Assembly (NCBI RefSeq): GCF_011516825.1
Contig: NZ_WOTA01000027.1
Span: 1 to 39,969, forward strand
Length of the DNA stretch: 39,969 nucleotides
Direction of reading: 5' to 3'
Source of the DNA: Acetobacter oeni
GTDB taxonomy: Bacteria > Pseudomonadota > Alphaproteobacteria > Acetobacterales > Acetobacteraceae
A program made the translations under genes and the position numbers. How positions within the stretch are numbered: position 1 is the first letter of the stretch; each line of letters begins with the position of its first letter. This document shows positions 1-8,157 of this stretch, one piece after another. The notes under the pieces were generated by a model that saw only the letters and a program-made list of their open reading frames with translations, made no database searches and had not been told where the DNA came from.

Positions 1-335
1 TTTTTAAGCAGAGAGGCTGCCGTTCTGTGCGCTTTGAGGTGTGTCGCGTCGATCATCAGACGTTTCGACCGGGCGGCTCCAGCGAATGAAACGATTGTAT
101 AAGGTCTTGTGGGGGCCATACGCTTTCGGAGCATCTTTCCACTGAAGCCCGTTCCGGATGACGTAAACGATCCCACTCAGAACACGCCTGCCATCCACGC
201 GGGGAACGCCGTGCGCCAGCGGAAAATACGGCCTGATCAACTCCATCTGACGCTCGGACAGCAAAAACAGAGCACCCACAGGTTCGCTCCTCCACCTCTC
301 CCTGTGAATCACTGATTGCCAATGAATGCAACAGA
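1..335 (-). pseudogene. IS5-family transposase remnant (left edge, broken)
   Basis: The N-terminal part of an IS5-family transposase reads leftwards from a GTG at 312. It shows the typical segments MELIRPYFPLAHGVPRVDGR, GLQWKDAPKAYGPHKTLY and NRFIRWSR. Directly after WSR the frame is lost. The expected continuation, RLMIDATHLKAHRTAASLLK, is readable in another frame at about 3-70. Compared with the family, about 17 residues between the two blocks (the stretch usually beginning LGVFDRIFA) are missing, so an internal deletion with a frameshift is the best explanation. The catalytic C-terminal half lies outside the window. A possible terminal inverted repeat, AATCTGTTGCATTCA on the minus strand, lies near 321-335. 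IS427-type elements use programmed frameshifting, but the missing residues argue for real decay. Confidence 0.8.
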
Positions 336-523
336 TTAACAGGTCCTGAGCCTACGTTGTGATGGCACGAAAGTGGCAAAAGGATTAGCGATGACTGGTA
401 GTCGGAGCCGTTACAGCCGCCATGACTGACCGGCGCATCTAAAACCGGAGACTATTAAAGAATCCGCACGGCGATTCGCCGGAGATTGTGCGGAGGAATC
501 ATGATTAAATACGATAAGAGCGC

Positions 524-1228
524 ATGTCCGTGAGGTGCTGCTGTAATGAGAGCCGGGAGGACCGTGCCGCCGCGTTGGTGGCAAAGGGCATGGCCAAGGC
601 GGGCTGCGCGGCGGGGCAGTCTGTGACGCTCTACCGTCCCACGACTGCGACTGACCCGCTACAGCAAGCGCCGGTCGCATCTCTGTCTGTGCTGTTCGAC
701 ATCGCGGCTACGATGCCGGCTGTGTCGCCGGCGGTGTGGGGGCACCCGGTCGCATATGCCATGGGTGACATCACTCAGATGCGGGTGGGTGACTACCTGG
801 TGACACAGGCGTCGTCTGTGATTCCGGGTGTGGTGGCTGATACATATTTCATAGCCAGAATCGATCTTTCACGGCCCGCGCTGGTAGTGCGCACTAACGC
901 GGTGATTGATGTTCTGGAATCTGACCCGACATCTGATAACGAGACAGTCGGCTACCGGCAGCCGGAGGGTCCGGTTGCGTCTAAAGACGTGACTGTGGCG
1001 ACCGGCTGGCCGGTTTCGCTGATCGCGCATGGTGGGAGCAGTCCGCCGACTCATCTTGGGACGGATGTTCCGCGCGGGTCTTATTCTCTCATGATGCCGG
1101 CGATACCTGGAGTGCTGATTTATTCCGGCCTGCGCTTCAGGGATGCGACCGGAACGGATTACCACACAAGCTCTGTTGAGCTGTCGGAATTTGGCGTCCG
1201 CCTGTCTCTGCTGGAGGATCGCGTTTAA
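524..1228 (+). CDS. Phage-like protein, probable prophage remnant gene
   Basis: A 234-residue protein that I cannot assign with certainty. The segments RAAALVAKGMAKAG, VTLYRPTTATDPL and MRVGDYLVTQ resemble small structural proteins of tailed phages and prophages in Acetobacteraceae (N-terminal helix, a 'lyrP' segment, then a 'GDYLV' beta region). This comparison is from memory and is an inference. No signal peptide or membrane segment is visible. The N-terminus is uncertain: ATG 524 has no good ribosome binding site, and a 10-codon reading frame beginning at 501 after GGAGGAATC overlaps it, so an upstream part may have been lost. A strong terminator follows immediately. It lies between IS fragments, which fits a stranded prophage gene. 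Another short reading frame begins at 1279 after the terminator and runs into the G9 tract at 1382-1390; it may be the start of a second phage gene cut by an IS. Confidence 0.5.
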   Translation: MSVRCCCNESREDRAAALVAKGMAKAGCAAGQSVTLYRPTTATDPLQQAPVASLSVLFDIAATMPAVSPAVWGHPVAYAMGDITQMRVGDYLVTQASSVIPGVVADTYFIARIDLSRPALVVRTNAVIDVLESDPTSDNETVGYRQPEGPVASKDVTVATGWPVSLIAHGGSSPPTHLGTDVPRGSYSLMMPAIPGVLIYSGLRFRDATGTDYHTSSVELSEFGVRLSLLEDRV

Positions 1229-1231
1229 GCT

Positions 1232-1258
1232 GGCGGGGTGCGTTCACCCCGCCATTTT
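1232..1258 (+). terminator. Rho-independent terminator after the phage-like gene
   Basis: Perfect 9-bp stem GGCGGGGTG (1232-1240) / CACCCCGCC (1245-1253) with a CGTT loop, followed by ATTTT. It starts four bases after the TAA of the phage-like gene. Confidence 0.8.
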
Positions 1259-1381
1259 CGAATCAGCCGTATTGCGTGATGCGCATCCATCCGCCGCCGC
1301 CGAGAGCCGGAAAGCTTCCGACTAGACGCGTTGCCATCAGTCTGCCCGTTGGTCGGGACGCCACCGCGATCACCATACCTT

Positions 1382-1870
1382 GGGGGGGGGTATGCACTTT
1401 GACTGAACAGAGCAGCAGCATTTCTGAACATGAAGTCCGCGAAAACGACGATGTGCATTACAGCAAGGATTGAGATGCAACGCTGATAATCCTTCAGAGC
1501 CTCCTGCATCGTGTTGTTCATGCGAAAGATCTTTCCACAGTCCATCGTCGGGGCCAAAAGCACAAAACCCGGCTTTGCCTGGAGCGGTCTGACGATTTCG
1601 AGGGTGATGTCTTGCTTTTCAGCGGCTTTCGCGACTTTTGATCCGGCATTCCTTTGAGTCAGCCCACGCCAGTTGAACATTCCTCTGTATGGCCACTGGA
1701 TGGCTTCAGCCAGAGCGCCGACCTCGGTGTGCCCGGTCACCCCTGTTTGCCGGAGTTACGTGCAACGTCAAGGGGATGCCTCGGGTATCAATTGCCATGT
1801 GCAGCTTCGATCCCTTCTTTCTTTTAGCGCCATCATCTGTCTGTTCTGCAACAGTCACGCCTAAAGGCAA
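1382..1870 (-). pseudogene. IS5-family transposase remnant, several frameshifts
   Basis: Read leftwards from about 1866, the pieces of an IS5-type DDE transposase appear in order but in changing frames: [39 protein letters not shown] (with the first catalytic Asp), [30 protein letters not shown], then RWTVERSFA and RCRRL in other frames, and finally DYQRCISILAVMHIVVFADF. The normal order in the family is KRKKGSKLH - AVDT - HVTPAN - DQGYTG - LEIV - RRWVVERSFAW - RFRRL-KDYER, so the identity is clear. Frame changes occur near 1735 and between about 1500 and 1555, and the central DQGY block is unrecognisable. The N-terminal half is absent, because the next element begins at about 1880. The gene is dead. 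Its downstream end is close to the G9 run at 1382-1390. Confidence 0.8.
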
Positions 1871-1879
1871 ATTATTCTC

Positions 1880-2340
1880 CAGGTTCTGTTGACAAAAGAC
1901 TTTTTCAGGCTGTTGGGATGTGATTCAAAGCTGGTCTTTGCGAAGATCGGTGAATGCGTGGCGACCTACGGGAGGCGAAATTTCCGATTATTCCGGGGCG
2001 CGATGCCCTGTTGGTTTTCCGTGGGAACACCGCGCAGGCGTCTCGCTGACAAAGGATATGATAGCGACAGGGTACGGGAGAACCTGCTTTTTCGAAGCAT
2101 TCTTCCTGTAATCCCACCACGTTCAAATCGTACAGAAAATATCGCCTGCGATTTCCGTTGTTACAGAGATCGCAACCGTATCGAGCGGATGTTCAGCAAG
2201 CTGAAGCAGTTTCGCCGTATCGCCACCCGCTATGACAAGACGAGAAAATCCTTCCACGCCTTTCTCAGCCTCGCAGCCGTAAAATGGAACGCCGTGTCAC
2301 GCTGGCTGATCCCGCAGAGACACAGAGATAATGATCTGAG
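1880..2340 (+). pseudogene. IS5/IS427-type transposase C-terminal fragment
   Basis: From about 2035 the reading frame gives the C-terminal part of an IS5/IS427-type DDE transposase: RRLADKGYDSDRVRENLL (second catalytic Asp in ADKGYD), PVIPPRSNRTENI, YRDRNRIERMFSKLKQFRR (final catalytic Glu) and IATRYDKTRKSFHAFLSL. The usual N-terminal domain and the first Asp block are missing, so the element has a large internal deletion. The stretch 1880-1960, beginning GGTTCTGTTGACAAAAG, resembles the non-coding end of such an element and probably marks its left terminus. I could not find a matching right inverted repeat. It lies head to head with the preceding remnant, suggesting one element inserted next to or into the other and both then decayed. 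Confidence 0.75.
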
Positions 2341-2354
2341 TGCAGCTATTCGCC

Positions 2355-2401
2355 ATTTGATTTTTCCGGAAGCCAGAACACGGATGCCGGAAAAATCAAA
2401 T
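2355..2401. repeat. Perfect 15-bp inverted repeat (long hairpin)
   Basis: ATTTGATTTTTCCGG (2355-2369) is followed, after a 17-base spacer, by its exact reverse complement CCGGAAAAATCAAAT (2387-2401). It lies just after the end of the IS5/IS427-type fragment. It could be a transcription terminator, the paired ends of a small deleted mobile element, or a regulatory hairpin. There is no T-run after the second arm. Confidence 0.75.
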
Positions 2402-2718
2402 CCGGGCCGTGATTGCCATTACCGGACGCAGACGACGCATAGCGAATATTTATCCGATATGCGCTGCCGCTCTAAATGACTGCGTCTGGGCGACGCGAAG
2501 ATGCGAACAGGTCAAAGTCTGGGAGCGTTTTCTCGCCACAGTTCGCAGAACACGTTCCACTCTGAGTTGCCCGGCAGAGTGGAAACCAATGCCAGCGCCG
2601 GATCTGTTGCAGAGATGCTTCATGTGATGGAAAGAGTTTCATCGTTACACTCGTCGTCCTGGCGCGAGTTTGCTAGGTATCGCGATGAACACGTATTGAA
2701 CGGAAAGACTTTTCGAGC
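2402..2718. other. Intergenic stretch with no convincing gene
   Basis: Short open frames exist (for example 2501-2731) but none has recognisable motifs, a good ribosome binding site or a coding signature. This is probably decayed accessory DNA plus the upstream region of the SecB-like gene. No clear promoter was identified. Confidence 0.5.
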
Positions 2719-3270
2719 ATGGTCGATGTGAAAACTATGGAAACGGTGGCAGGAGCCACCAGGTCGCCGCCCGAAGCAGGAGCAGACTCAATCGCCGGTG
2801 CGGGCCAGCGGAACTCAAGGCCAACTGTTGTCATGGGCGCGCAATATGTCCGTTCCGTTACATTCCGGGTGGTTGATTCAGTCATGCTGCACACCCGGCC
2901 GCCCATACGTCCCAACACGTCCCTCATACTCGACGTCAATGCACGGCAGATTACCGAGAACCAGCCGGATTTCGAAGTCGATCTTGGCATGAAGTGTCAT
3001 GGCGTCGCTGACACGCCGGCGGACGGCAGTCAGCCTCCCACATTATTTGAAGCCGACATCATTTATTCCGGTCTGTTTTCGCTGCGGAACGTCACGGCTG
3101 AGACGTTCGAACCCCTGTTGCTCGTTGAAGCGCCCCGCATGATTTTCCCTGCCGCGAGAAATTATCTGGCTGATCTTACCAGGGAAGCAGGCTTCCTCCC
3201 GGTTATTCTGCAGCAGTTTGATTTCGATGCTCTCTGGCACTCCCGGCGACAGAAGAAAAACCCGGAATGA
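2719..3270 (+). CDS. Divergent SecB-like chaperone
   Basis: A 183-residue protein with the SecB fold signature. After a low-complexity, Ala/Gly-rich leader of about 38 residues come GAQYVRSVTFRV (first strand, compare 'YTKDISFE' in SecB), a region of alternating strands (SLILDVNARQ, DFEVDLGMKC), then TLFEADIIYSGLFSLRNV (compare 'FLCEVQQGGIFSI'), APRMIFPAARNYLADLTREA (compare 'CPNILFPYARECI') and GFLPVILQQFDFDALW (compare 'FPQLNLAPVNFDALF'). SecB holds secretory precursors unfolded and passes them to SecA, and SecB-like proteins can also act as chaperones for toxin-antitoxin pairs. The N-terminus and several core positions are unlike normal alphaproteobacterial SecB, so this is probably an accessory paralogue rather than the housekeeping gene. 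It borders IS and prophage debris. ATG 2719 has only a weak GGAAAG upstream at 2702-2707; ATG 2737 is an alternative start. Confidence 0.75.
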   Translation: MVDVKTMETVAGATRSPPEAGADSIAGAGQRNSRPTVVMGAQYVRSVTFRVVDSVMLHTRPPIRPNTSLILDVNARQITENQPDFEVDLGMKCHGVADTPADGSQPPTLFEADIIYSGLFSLRNVTAETFEPLLLVEAPRMIFPAARNYLADLTREAGFLPVILQQFDFDALWHSRRQKKNPE

Positions 3271-3272
3271 AG

Positions 3273-3290
3273 CCGGGCGGCGCTGCCCGG
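3273..3290 (+). terminator. Small GC-rich hairpin after the SecB-like gene
   Basis: CCGGGC (3273-3278) and GCCCGG (3285-3290) form a 6-bp stem directly after the TGA of the SecB-like gene. No T-run follows, so it may be a weak or Rho-assisted terminator, or have no function. Confidence 0.35.
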
Positions 3291-3448
3291 GAAGGTTGCT
3301 TTCGTTCTCTTCGCTGGCATAGATGATAGCCCGCCGATCAGAAAACGAGACGATTGCGCATGTCCCGGTGCCGCTGATCTCCGTGTTATTGAAAACCATA
3401 GCGGCATTCCGAAAAGGGAGTGCATGCCGGATTATTATGTGAGGCAGG

Positions 3449-6400
3449 GTGTCGTCGCAGTCAGTCAGAAAACCGTTATGGGCGCGATTTGATGCCGAAT
3501 GGTACCGCAGACAATACGCAGTTCATCTCGGTGATCAGGGGCAGGCCGGGACTGATGCGCTCGAAGCTCATTATCTGACTGAAGGGAAAGCGCGAAGCTT
3601 CTCTCCAAACCGGTTTTTCGACGAAAAATGGTATTTGTCCGTCAATCCGGATGTCGCGGCGGCCGTCAGACATGGCGGTTTCGGCTCCGGCTTCGATCAT
3701 TACCACCAAAGTGGCTATAGCGAACGCTCACCCCACTGGCTGTTTTCCGAAACCGGTTATCTGTCGCGCTATCCCGACCTGACACGCTCGACGCTCGATC
3801 GCCTCGGTCTCGTCAACGGTTATGACCATTACCTGACTTATGGTGACAGGGAGTTTCGCTCGGGACATCTGTTTTTCGATCCGCGGCTGTTCTACGCGAG
3901 GGCGCTCCTGGCGCCCGCGGAAAGCGGAAGCACCGGTGCCCATGCGGCAACCGACATCCCGCAAGCCGGACCGTTCGCCTCCTTCCTCGATCAGCCGTCT
4001 CTCGGAAACACAACCCGCGTCAGCTGGTATTTTGATCCGGAGTGGTACCAGGCCACCTATCCTGAAATCGTTACAGCAGTGCAGGATGGTCATTTTGAAA
4101 ATGTGCTGCATCATTTTCTGACCAATCCGGACGCACAGGCATTCCGGGCGCTGGAATGGTTCAGTGAAGAATATTACCTGGAACTTTATCCCGACATCGG
4201 CAGTGCGATCGCGGGCGGCCATGTCCGGTCTGGCTACAATCATTTTGTGCATTATGGCGCGCCCGAGCGCCGCAAGCCTCATCCGGAGGTCGATCTTCAG
4301 GCCTATTTCTTCACCGGAAGTGTACGGGCCGACATCGAGAACGGCCTCGTCCGGGATGCTTTCGTACACTGGCTTTCACGCCGCCACAGCCCGGCACCGG
4401 ATTCGGAAGCCGTCCTGTCTGAGCTGAGAAAATTTGAAGGGCTTGCAGCAAGAAAAGCAGAATCTCTGATTCCGCTGCTGATCAGACAGCCGCTCGATTT
4501 TACTCTGAAAGGACCACCCGCGCTCAGCGTTGTCCTTTATGTGCGAAATCGTCTGCCACTGACACTCTCGACATTATCCGCCTTACGCACCACGTTACGC
4601 GGCGCGATCGAAGTGATTGTCGTGGATGCCGGGTCACAGGATGACACGGTGCGGCTCGACAGGTTTGCGCGTGGCGTTCGCATCCTGCGTCTTCCGCGCA
4701 CGACGTCCCGGTCAGATGCACTGAGAACCGCCCTGCCGCATATTACGACGAGCGTCGTTCTCTGGCTTGGTCAGGGGATGCGCGCTGAACACGGCGCGAT
4801 CGAAGCCGGTCTCGCACATCTGAACGCAGTCCCCCTGGACTCATCCGGACAGGAAACAGCCGGCATCGTAACAGGCAAAATCCTGCGGGCCGATAATCGG
4901 ATTCTGGAAGCCGGGGCGATCATCTGGCGCGATGGCTCAACGGGTCATTATATGGAAGGTGCTCTGCCGGAAGCGCCTGAGGCCTCGTTTCGCCGTCGTA
5001 CGGCCTGCGGCACAGCGCCCTTTATTCTGTTCAGCCGCATGCTGGCGGAAACACTCGGAGGATTCGATCCGGCTTTCGAATCCGAAGCCAGCGCTCTGGC
5101 TGATTTTTCACTCCGGGCAGGGGAAAATGGCGCGGCCACCCTTTACGAACCGGCCATGCTCGCAATACTCGATATCCGCGATCATGATGATGTAAATTAT
5201 GACGACATGGATAACGGCACGCTGCTCCGGCGTCATGGTGCCGCGATGCACAGTGCTGAACCACCCTCTCCCGCTCTTCTGACCCGGGCAAGATCACCCC
5301 GGGACGCGACACGTCGCATCCTGTTTATTGAGGATCGTATCCCTTTGCGGCACCTCGGCTCGGGTTTTGTCAGGTCGAATGACATTGTACGCACGATGGT
5401 CGCGCTCGGGCATGAGGTGACGGTCGCGCCCGTTTATCCTTCCACTGATCCGCTGCCAGTCATCCAAGCCGATTTCCCGCCTGAAGCCGAACTGCTTCAT
5501 GACCGTGGCTACGATGTATTCGATCGGATGCTTGCTGAACGCAGCGGGGTTTATGATTGTGTGTGGATCGGGCGCACCCACAATCTCGGACGCCTGATGC
5601 CGATCCTCATGGGGCAGGCCGCCTGTCTGCCGACCGGAGGCATTGTGCTGGATACGGAGGCGCTGGCAGCTCCGCGGACCGTGCTCCGCGAAGAGGTGCT
5701 CGGCCTTCCGCAAACCGCCACTGTCAGTGAGTTACTCGCGAAAGAACTGGCCGACGCGTGGCTTTGCGAGACGATCATCGCGGTTAACGACGTCGATAAA
5801 ACGGTGTTGCGCGAGGCCGGTTATGACAATGTCGCGGAACTCGGTCATCTGTGTCCCGTCCGGCCAACACCTGCAAAATGGGCGGACAGGCGGGATCTGC
5901 TGTTTGTGGGCGCCATTCATGAACCGGATTCTCCGAATCATGACAGCCTGATCTGGTTCGTTCGGGAGGTTCTGCCGCTGCTTACGGAACGTCTGCCGGA
6001 AGATGTGCGTTTCACCATCGCGGGTTTTCGCGGCGCGGCTGTCGATCTCAGCGTTCTCGGACGCTCGCCGCGTGTTGAACTCATCGGCCCCGTTGCCGAT
6101 CCGTCCGAATTTTATCAGACGCATCGTGTCTTTGTCGCACCGACACGATTCGCCGGAGGCATTCCGTTCAAAGTGCATGAGGCCGCTTCTTACGGGCTTC
6201 CCGTCGTCGCTTCGTCTCTGCTGTGCAGGCAACTCGGCTGGCGGGACGGCCAGGAGATCGTCTCGGGCGGAACGAACGATCCTCAGCGTTTTGCGGATCG
6301 TCTGGCTGACCTGTATTCCGATGAAGAACTCTGGAACGCCGTGCGTGCCGGTTCACTCCGGGCTCTTGAGAGCGAAAACAGTGAAAAAGCTTACACAGTT

Positions 6401-6457
6401 CGTCTCAACGCAATTCTGCAGAATGTTTTCACCAGTTCAGATCGTATGACACGCTGA
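3449..6457 (+). CDS. Large glycosyltransferase: tandem repeats + GT2-like + GT4 domains
   Basis: A 1002-residue cytoplasmic protein with no signal peptide or membrane helix. Residues 1-310 hold about six to seven imperfect repeats of the type F-D-x-x-W-Y-L-x-x-N/Y-P-D ... G-x-x-H-Y/F-x-x-x-G, clearest at about 57-93 (FFDEKWYLSVNPDVAAAV) and 238-278 (WFSEEYYLELYPDIGSAI). Residues 352-600 look like a GT2 GT-A domain (ALSVVLYVRN, EVIVVDAGSQDD), but where the metal-binding DxD is expected the sequence reads LGQGM, so this domain may be non-catalytic. Residues 620-1000 are a GT4 GT-B domain: RRILFIEDRIP, DLLFVGAIHEPDSPNHDSL, RFTIAG and PFKVHEAASYGLPVVAS, with the conserved Glu of the E-x7-E region. 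It probably builds a surface polysaccharide or glycosylates proteins; the substrate is unknown. The start is fixed at GTG 3449, because an in-frame TGA lies at 3440; GAGG at 3441-3444 serves as ribosome binding site. Confidence 0.85.
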   Translation: MSSQSVRKPLWARFDAEWYRRQYAVHLGDQGQAGTDALEAHYLTEGKARSFSPNRFFDEKWYLSVNPDVAAAVRHGGFGSGFDHYHQSGYSERSPHWLFSETGYLSRYPDLTRSTLDRLGLVNGYDHYLTYGDREFRSGHLFFDPRLFYARALLAPAESGSTGAHAATDIPQAGPFASFLDQPSLGNTTRVSWYFDPEWYQATYPEIVTAVQDGHFENVLHHFLTNPDAQAFRALEWFSEEYYLELYPDIGSAIAGGHVRSGYNHFVHYGAPERRKPHPEVDLQAYFFTGSVRADIENGLVRDAFVHWLSRRHSPAPDSEAVLSELRKFEGLAARKAESLIPLLIRQPLDFTLKGPPALSVVLYVRNRLPLTLSTLSALRTTLRGAIEVIVVDAGSQDDTVRLDRFARGVRILRLPRTTSRSDALRTALPHITTSVVLWLGQGMRAEHGAIEAGLAHLNAVPLDSSGQETAGIVTGKILRADNRILEAGAIIWRDGSTGHYMEGALPEAPEASFRRRTACGTAPFILFSRMLAETLGGFDPAFESEASALADFSLRAGENGAATLYEPAMLAILDIRDHDDVNYDDMDNGTLLRRHGAAMHSAEPPSPALLTRARSPRDATRRILFIEDRIPLRHLGSGFVRSNDIVRTMVALGHEVTVAPVYPSTDPLPVIQADFPPEAELLHDRGYDVFDRMLAERSGVYDCVWIGRTHNLGRLMPILMGQAACLPTGGIVLDTEALAAPRTVLREEVLGLPQTATVSELLAKELADAWLCETIIAVNDVDKTVLREAGYDNVAELGHLCPVRPTPAKWADRRDLLFVGAIHEPDSPNHDSLIWFVREVLPLLTERLPEDVRFTIAGFRGAAVDLSVLGRSPRVELIGPVADPSEFYQTHRVFVAPTRFAGGIPFKVHEAASYGLPVVASSLLCRQLGWRDGQEIVSGGTNDPQRFADRLADLYSDEELWNAVRAGSLRALESENSEKAYTVRLNAILQNVFTSSDRMTR

Positions 6458-6908
6458 AATCTGTATTAAACCGAGAAAAATATGATGGCGGGGATTTTTC
6501 CCGTCCTCAACGAAACGGATGAAGCACGAAAAGAACCAGGACAAACGCGGCCTGTCTGATTTCAGCCCCGGCAGAATGCTCTGTTGTACCTGAAAAAGAG
6601 TTTTGAAAATTCCGGATATTCTTCCTGAAATACGAAAACGTCTTCTGTCCACAAAGCAAAAAATGAAAAAAAATCTTCCGGAATCGATACGAGAAGATAT
6701 AAATCTTATTTTCCTCTGAAAAATAAATAAAAAATCCGGCCTGACGGGATAAATTTATTCAACCAGCAGAAGATTTATGAACCATTCGTGGATTCACACG
6801 ATATAGTTTCCTGTGTCTGAAAAGATTTCTTTGCTTTTTGATTGTCGCACGGAATAACCCCGAACGCGCGACGCCGGTTTATGCATGAATATATCAGAAG
6901 GAAGCACG
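6458..6908. other. AT-rich intergenic region upstream of the channel gene
   Basis: About 450 bases without a credible gene. The part from 6600 to 6780 is strongly AT-rich, with A-runs (6656-6680, 6718-6732), in contrast to the flanking genes. It probably holds the terminator of the glycosyltransferase gene and the promoter of the channel gene, but I cannot place either reliably. The only small frame (ATG at 6663, 18 codons) has no ribosome binding site. Confidence 0.5.
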
Positions 6909-8141
6909 ATGGGGCAGCATTGGTACACTACCTTGGTATCAGAGCTCAGAGTGACCGTAGACTGGCTTCCGCCGCCCATTGCGTCCGTTCTTCTGCTCTG
7001 CCTCGTCGCCTTCATCGCCATGATGTTCGGTCGCGTCATTACCAGCGCCATACCGCGTCTGCCAGGATTGCGACGGATTACTGTCATCCACGACATCGCA
7101 GATAATCTGCGAAATTACGTTCGTGGTCTGCTGATGATCATTGCCGCCAGCGCGGCGCTCCCGGCAACCGAAGGATTTTCGCCCACAACAGACTATGTGC
7201 TTGGAAAGACGTTCGCCTGTCTTTTCATCATGACCCTCGGATTTGGAATTATCCGGGCTTTTCGTCTTGGGACCAACAGATATCTGGAACGTATCACACG
7301 ACGGGAAAGCGTCGATGATATCGTCGTCCGGTCGCATCAGACGCAGATCAGAGTTCTCCGGCGGCTGATCGAAATTACCTTCGGCGTCGTCGTTGTTGCC
7401 GCGGCCCTCATGGTTTTTCCGGCCGTGCGGCAATATGGCATCTCGCTCTTTGCATCCGCCGGCGCCGCCTCTCTTGTGATAGGTCTTTCTGCCCGCTCGG
7501 TCTTTTCAAACCTGATCGCCGGCATTCAGATTGCCATGACCCAGCCTATCCGTATGGAGGATATGCTTATTCTCAACGGAGACTGGGCCTGGGTCGAGGA
7601 AATCAACGCGACCTATGTCGTTCTCCGCACATGGGACCGGCGGCGCTATATCGTCCCGATTTCGTATTTTCTCGAAAATCCGTTTCAGAACTGGACACAC
7701 AGTTCTCCGTCACTGATCGGCACGGTGTTTCTCTGGCTCGATTACCAGACGCCGGTCAGCCGTGTGCGGGAAATCTTCTATGAAGAACTGGCGAAATGTC
7801 CCGACTGGGACAAGGACCGTTCACAGACGGGCTGTCAGGTCAGCGACAGCAGCACGAATTCGATTACACTGCGCCTGATCGCAGCGGCGGCAGATGCCAA
7901 CGGCATGTGGAATCTCTGCTGCGATATTCGTGAACGCATACTGGAGCGGCTGCGCCATGAGATGCCGGAAACGCTGCCCAGAGGGCGCACCGCCATCGTG
8001 CCGGGAACGCCAGATGAGTCGGCTTGGCCGGCTTCACTCATCTCTCCACCCGTCAACCGCCCTGACCAGGGCGCTTACAAAGGACCGGATATCAGCGGAA
8101 AACCTTCACAGGGGCCGGGCAGTATCGCCGCACCGGGCTGA
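6909..8141 (+). CDS. MscS-family mechanosensitive channel
   Basis: Small-conductance mechanosensitive channel of the inner membrane, which opens under membrane tension to release solutes during osmotic downshock. About five hydrophobic segments are visible (near residues 20-42, 72-90, 97-115, 150-170 and 177-200). The last is the pore-lining helix, with the Gly/Ala-rich pattern GAASLVIGLSARSVFSNLIAG typical of MscS TM3, followed by the beta domain (IAMTQPIRMEDML, YVVLRTWDRRRYIVPISYF). The C-terminal tail of about 50 residues is Pro/Gly-rich. ATG 6909 is preferred over 6885 because AGAAGGAAG sits at 6896-6904. The gene is convergent with the next one, only 16 bases away. Confidence 0.9.
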   Translation: MGQHWYTTLVSELRVTVDWLPPPIASVLLLCLVAFIAMMFGRVITSAIPRLPGLRRITVIHDIADNLRNYVRGLLMIIAASAALPATEGFSPTTDYVLGKTFACLFIMTLGFGIIRAFRLGTNRYLERITRRESVDDIVVRSHQTQIRVLRRLIEITFGVVVVAAALMVFPAVRQYGISLFASAGAASLVIGLSARSVFSNLIAGIQIAMTQPIRMEDMLILNGDWAWVEEINATYVVLRTWDRRRYIVPISYFLENPFQNWTHSSPSLIGTVFLWLDYQTPVSRVREIFYEELAKCPDWDKDRSQTGCQVSDSSTNSITLRLIAAAADANGMWNLCCDIRERILERLRHEMPETLPRGRTAIVPGTPDESAWPASLISPPVNRPDQGAYKGPDISGKPSQGPGSIAAPG

Positions 8142-8157
8142 GCAGCGCGCGGTAAGG

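Noticed and set aside
1382..1390. Run of nine G bases
   Set aside because: Probably a slippage-prone junction at the end of a decayed IS; a sequencing error is possible. It is not informative alone.
3043..3399. Leftward small open frame over the end of the SecB-like gene
   Set aside because: Antisense to the clear SecB C-terminal motifs and without a ribosome binding site.
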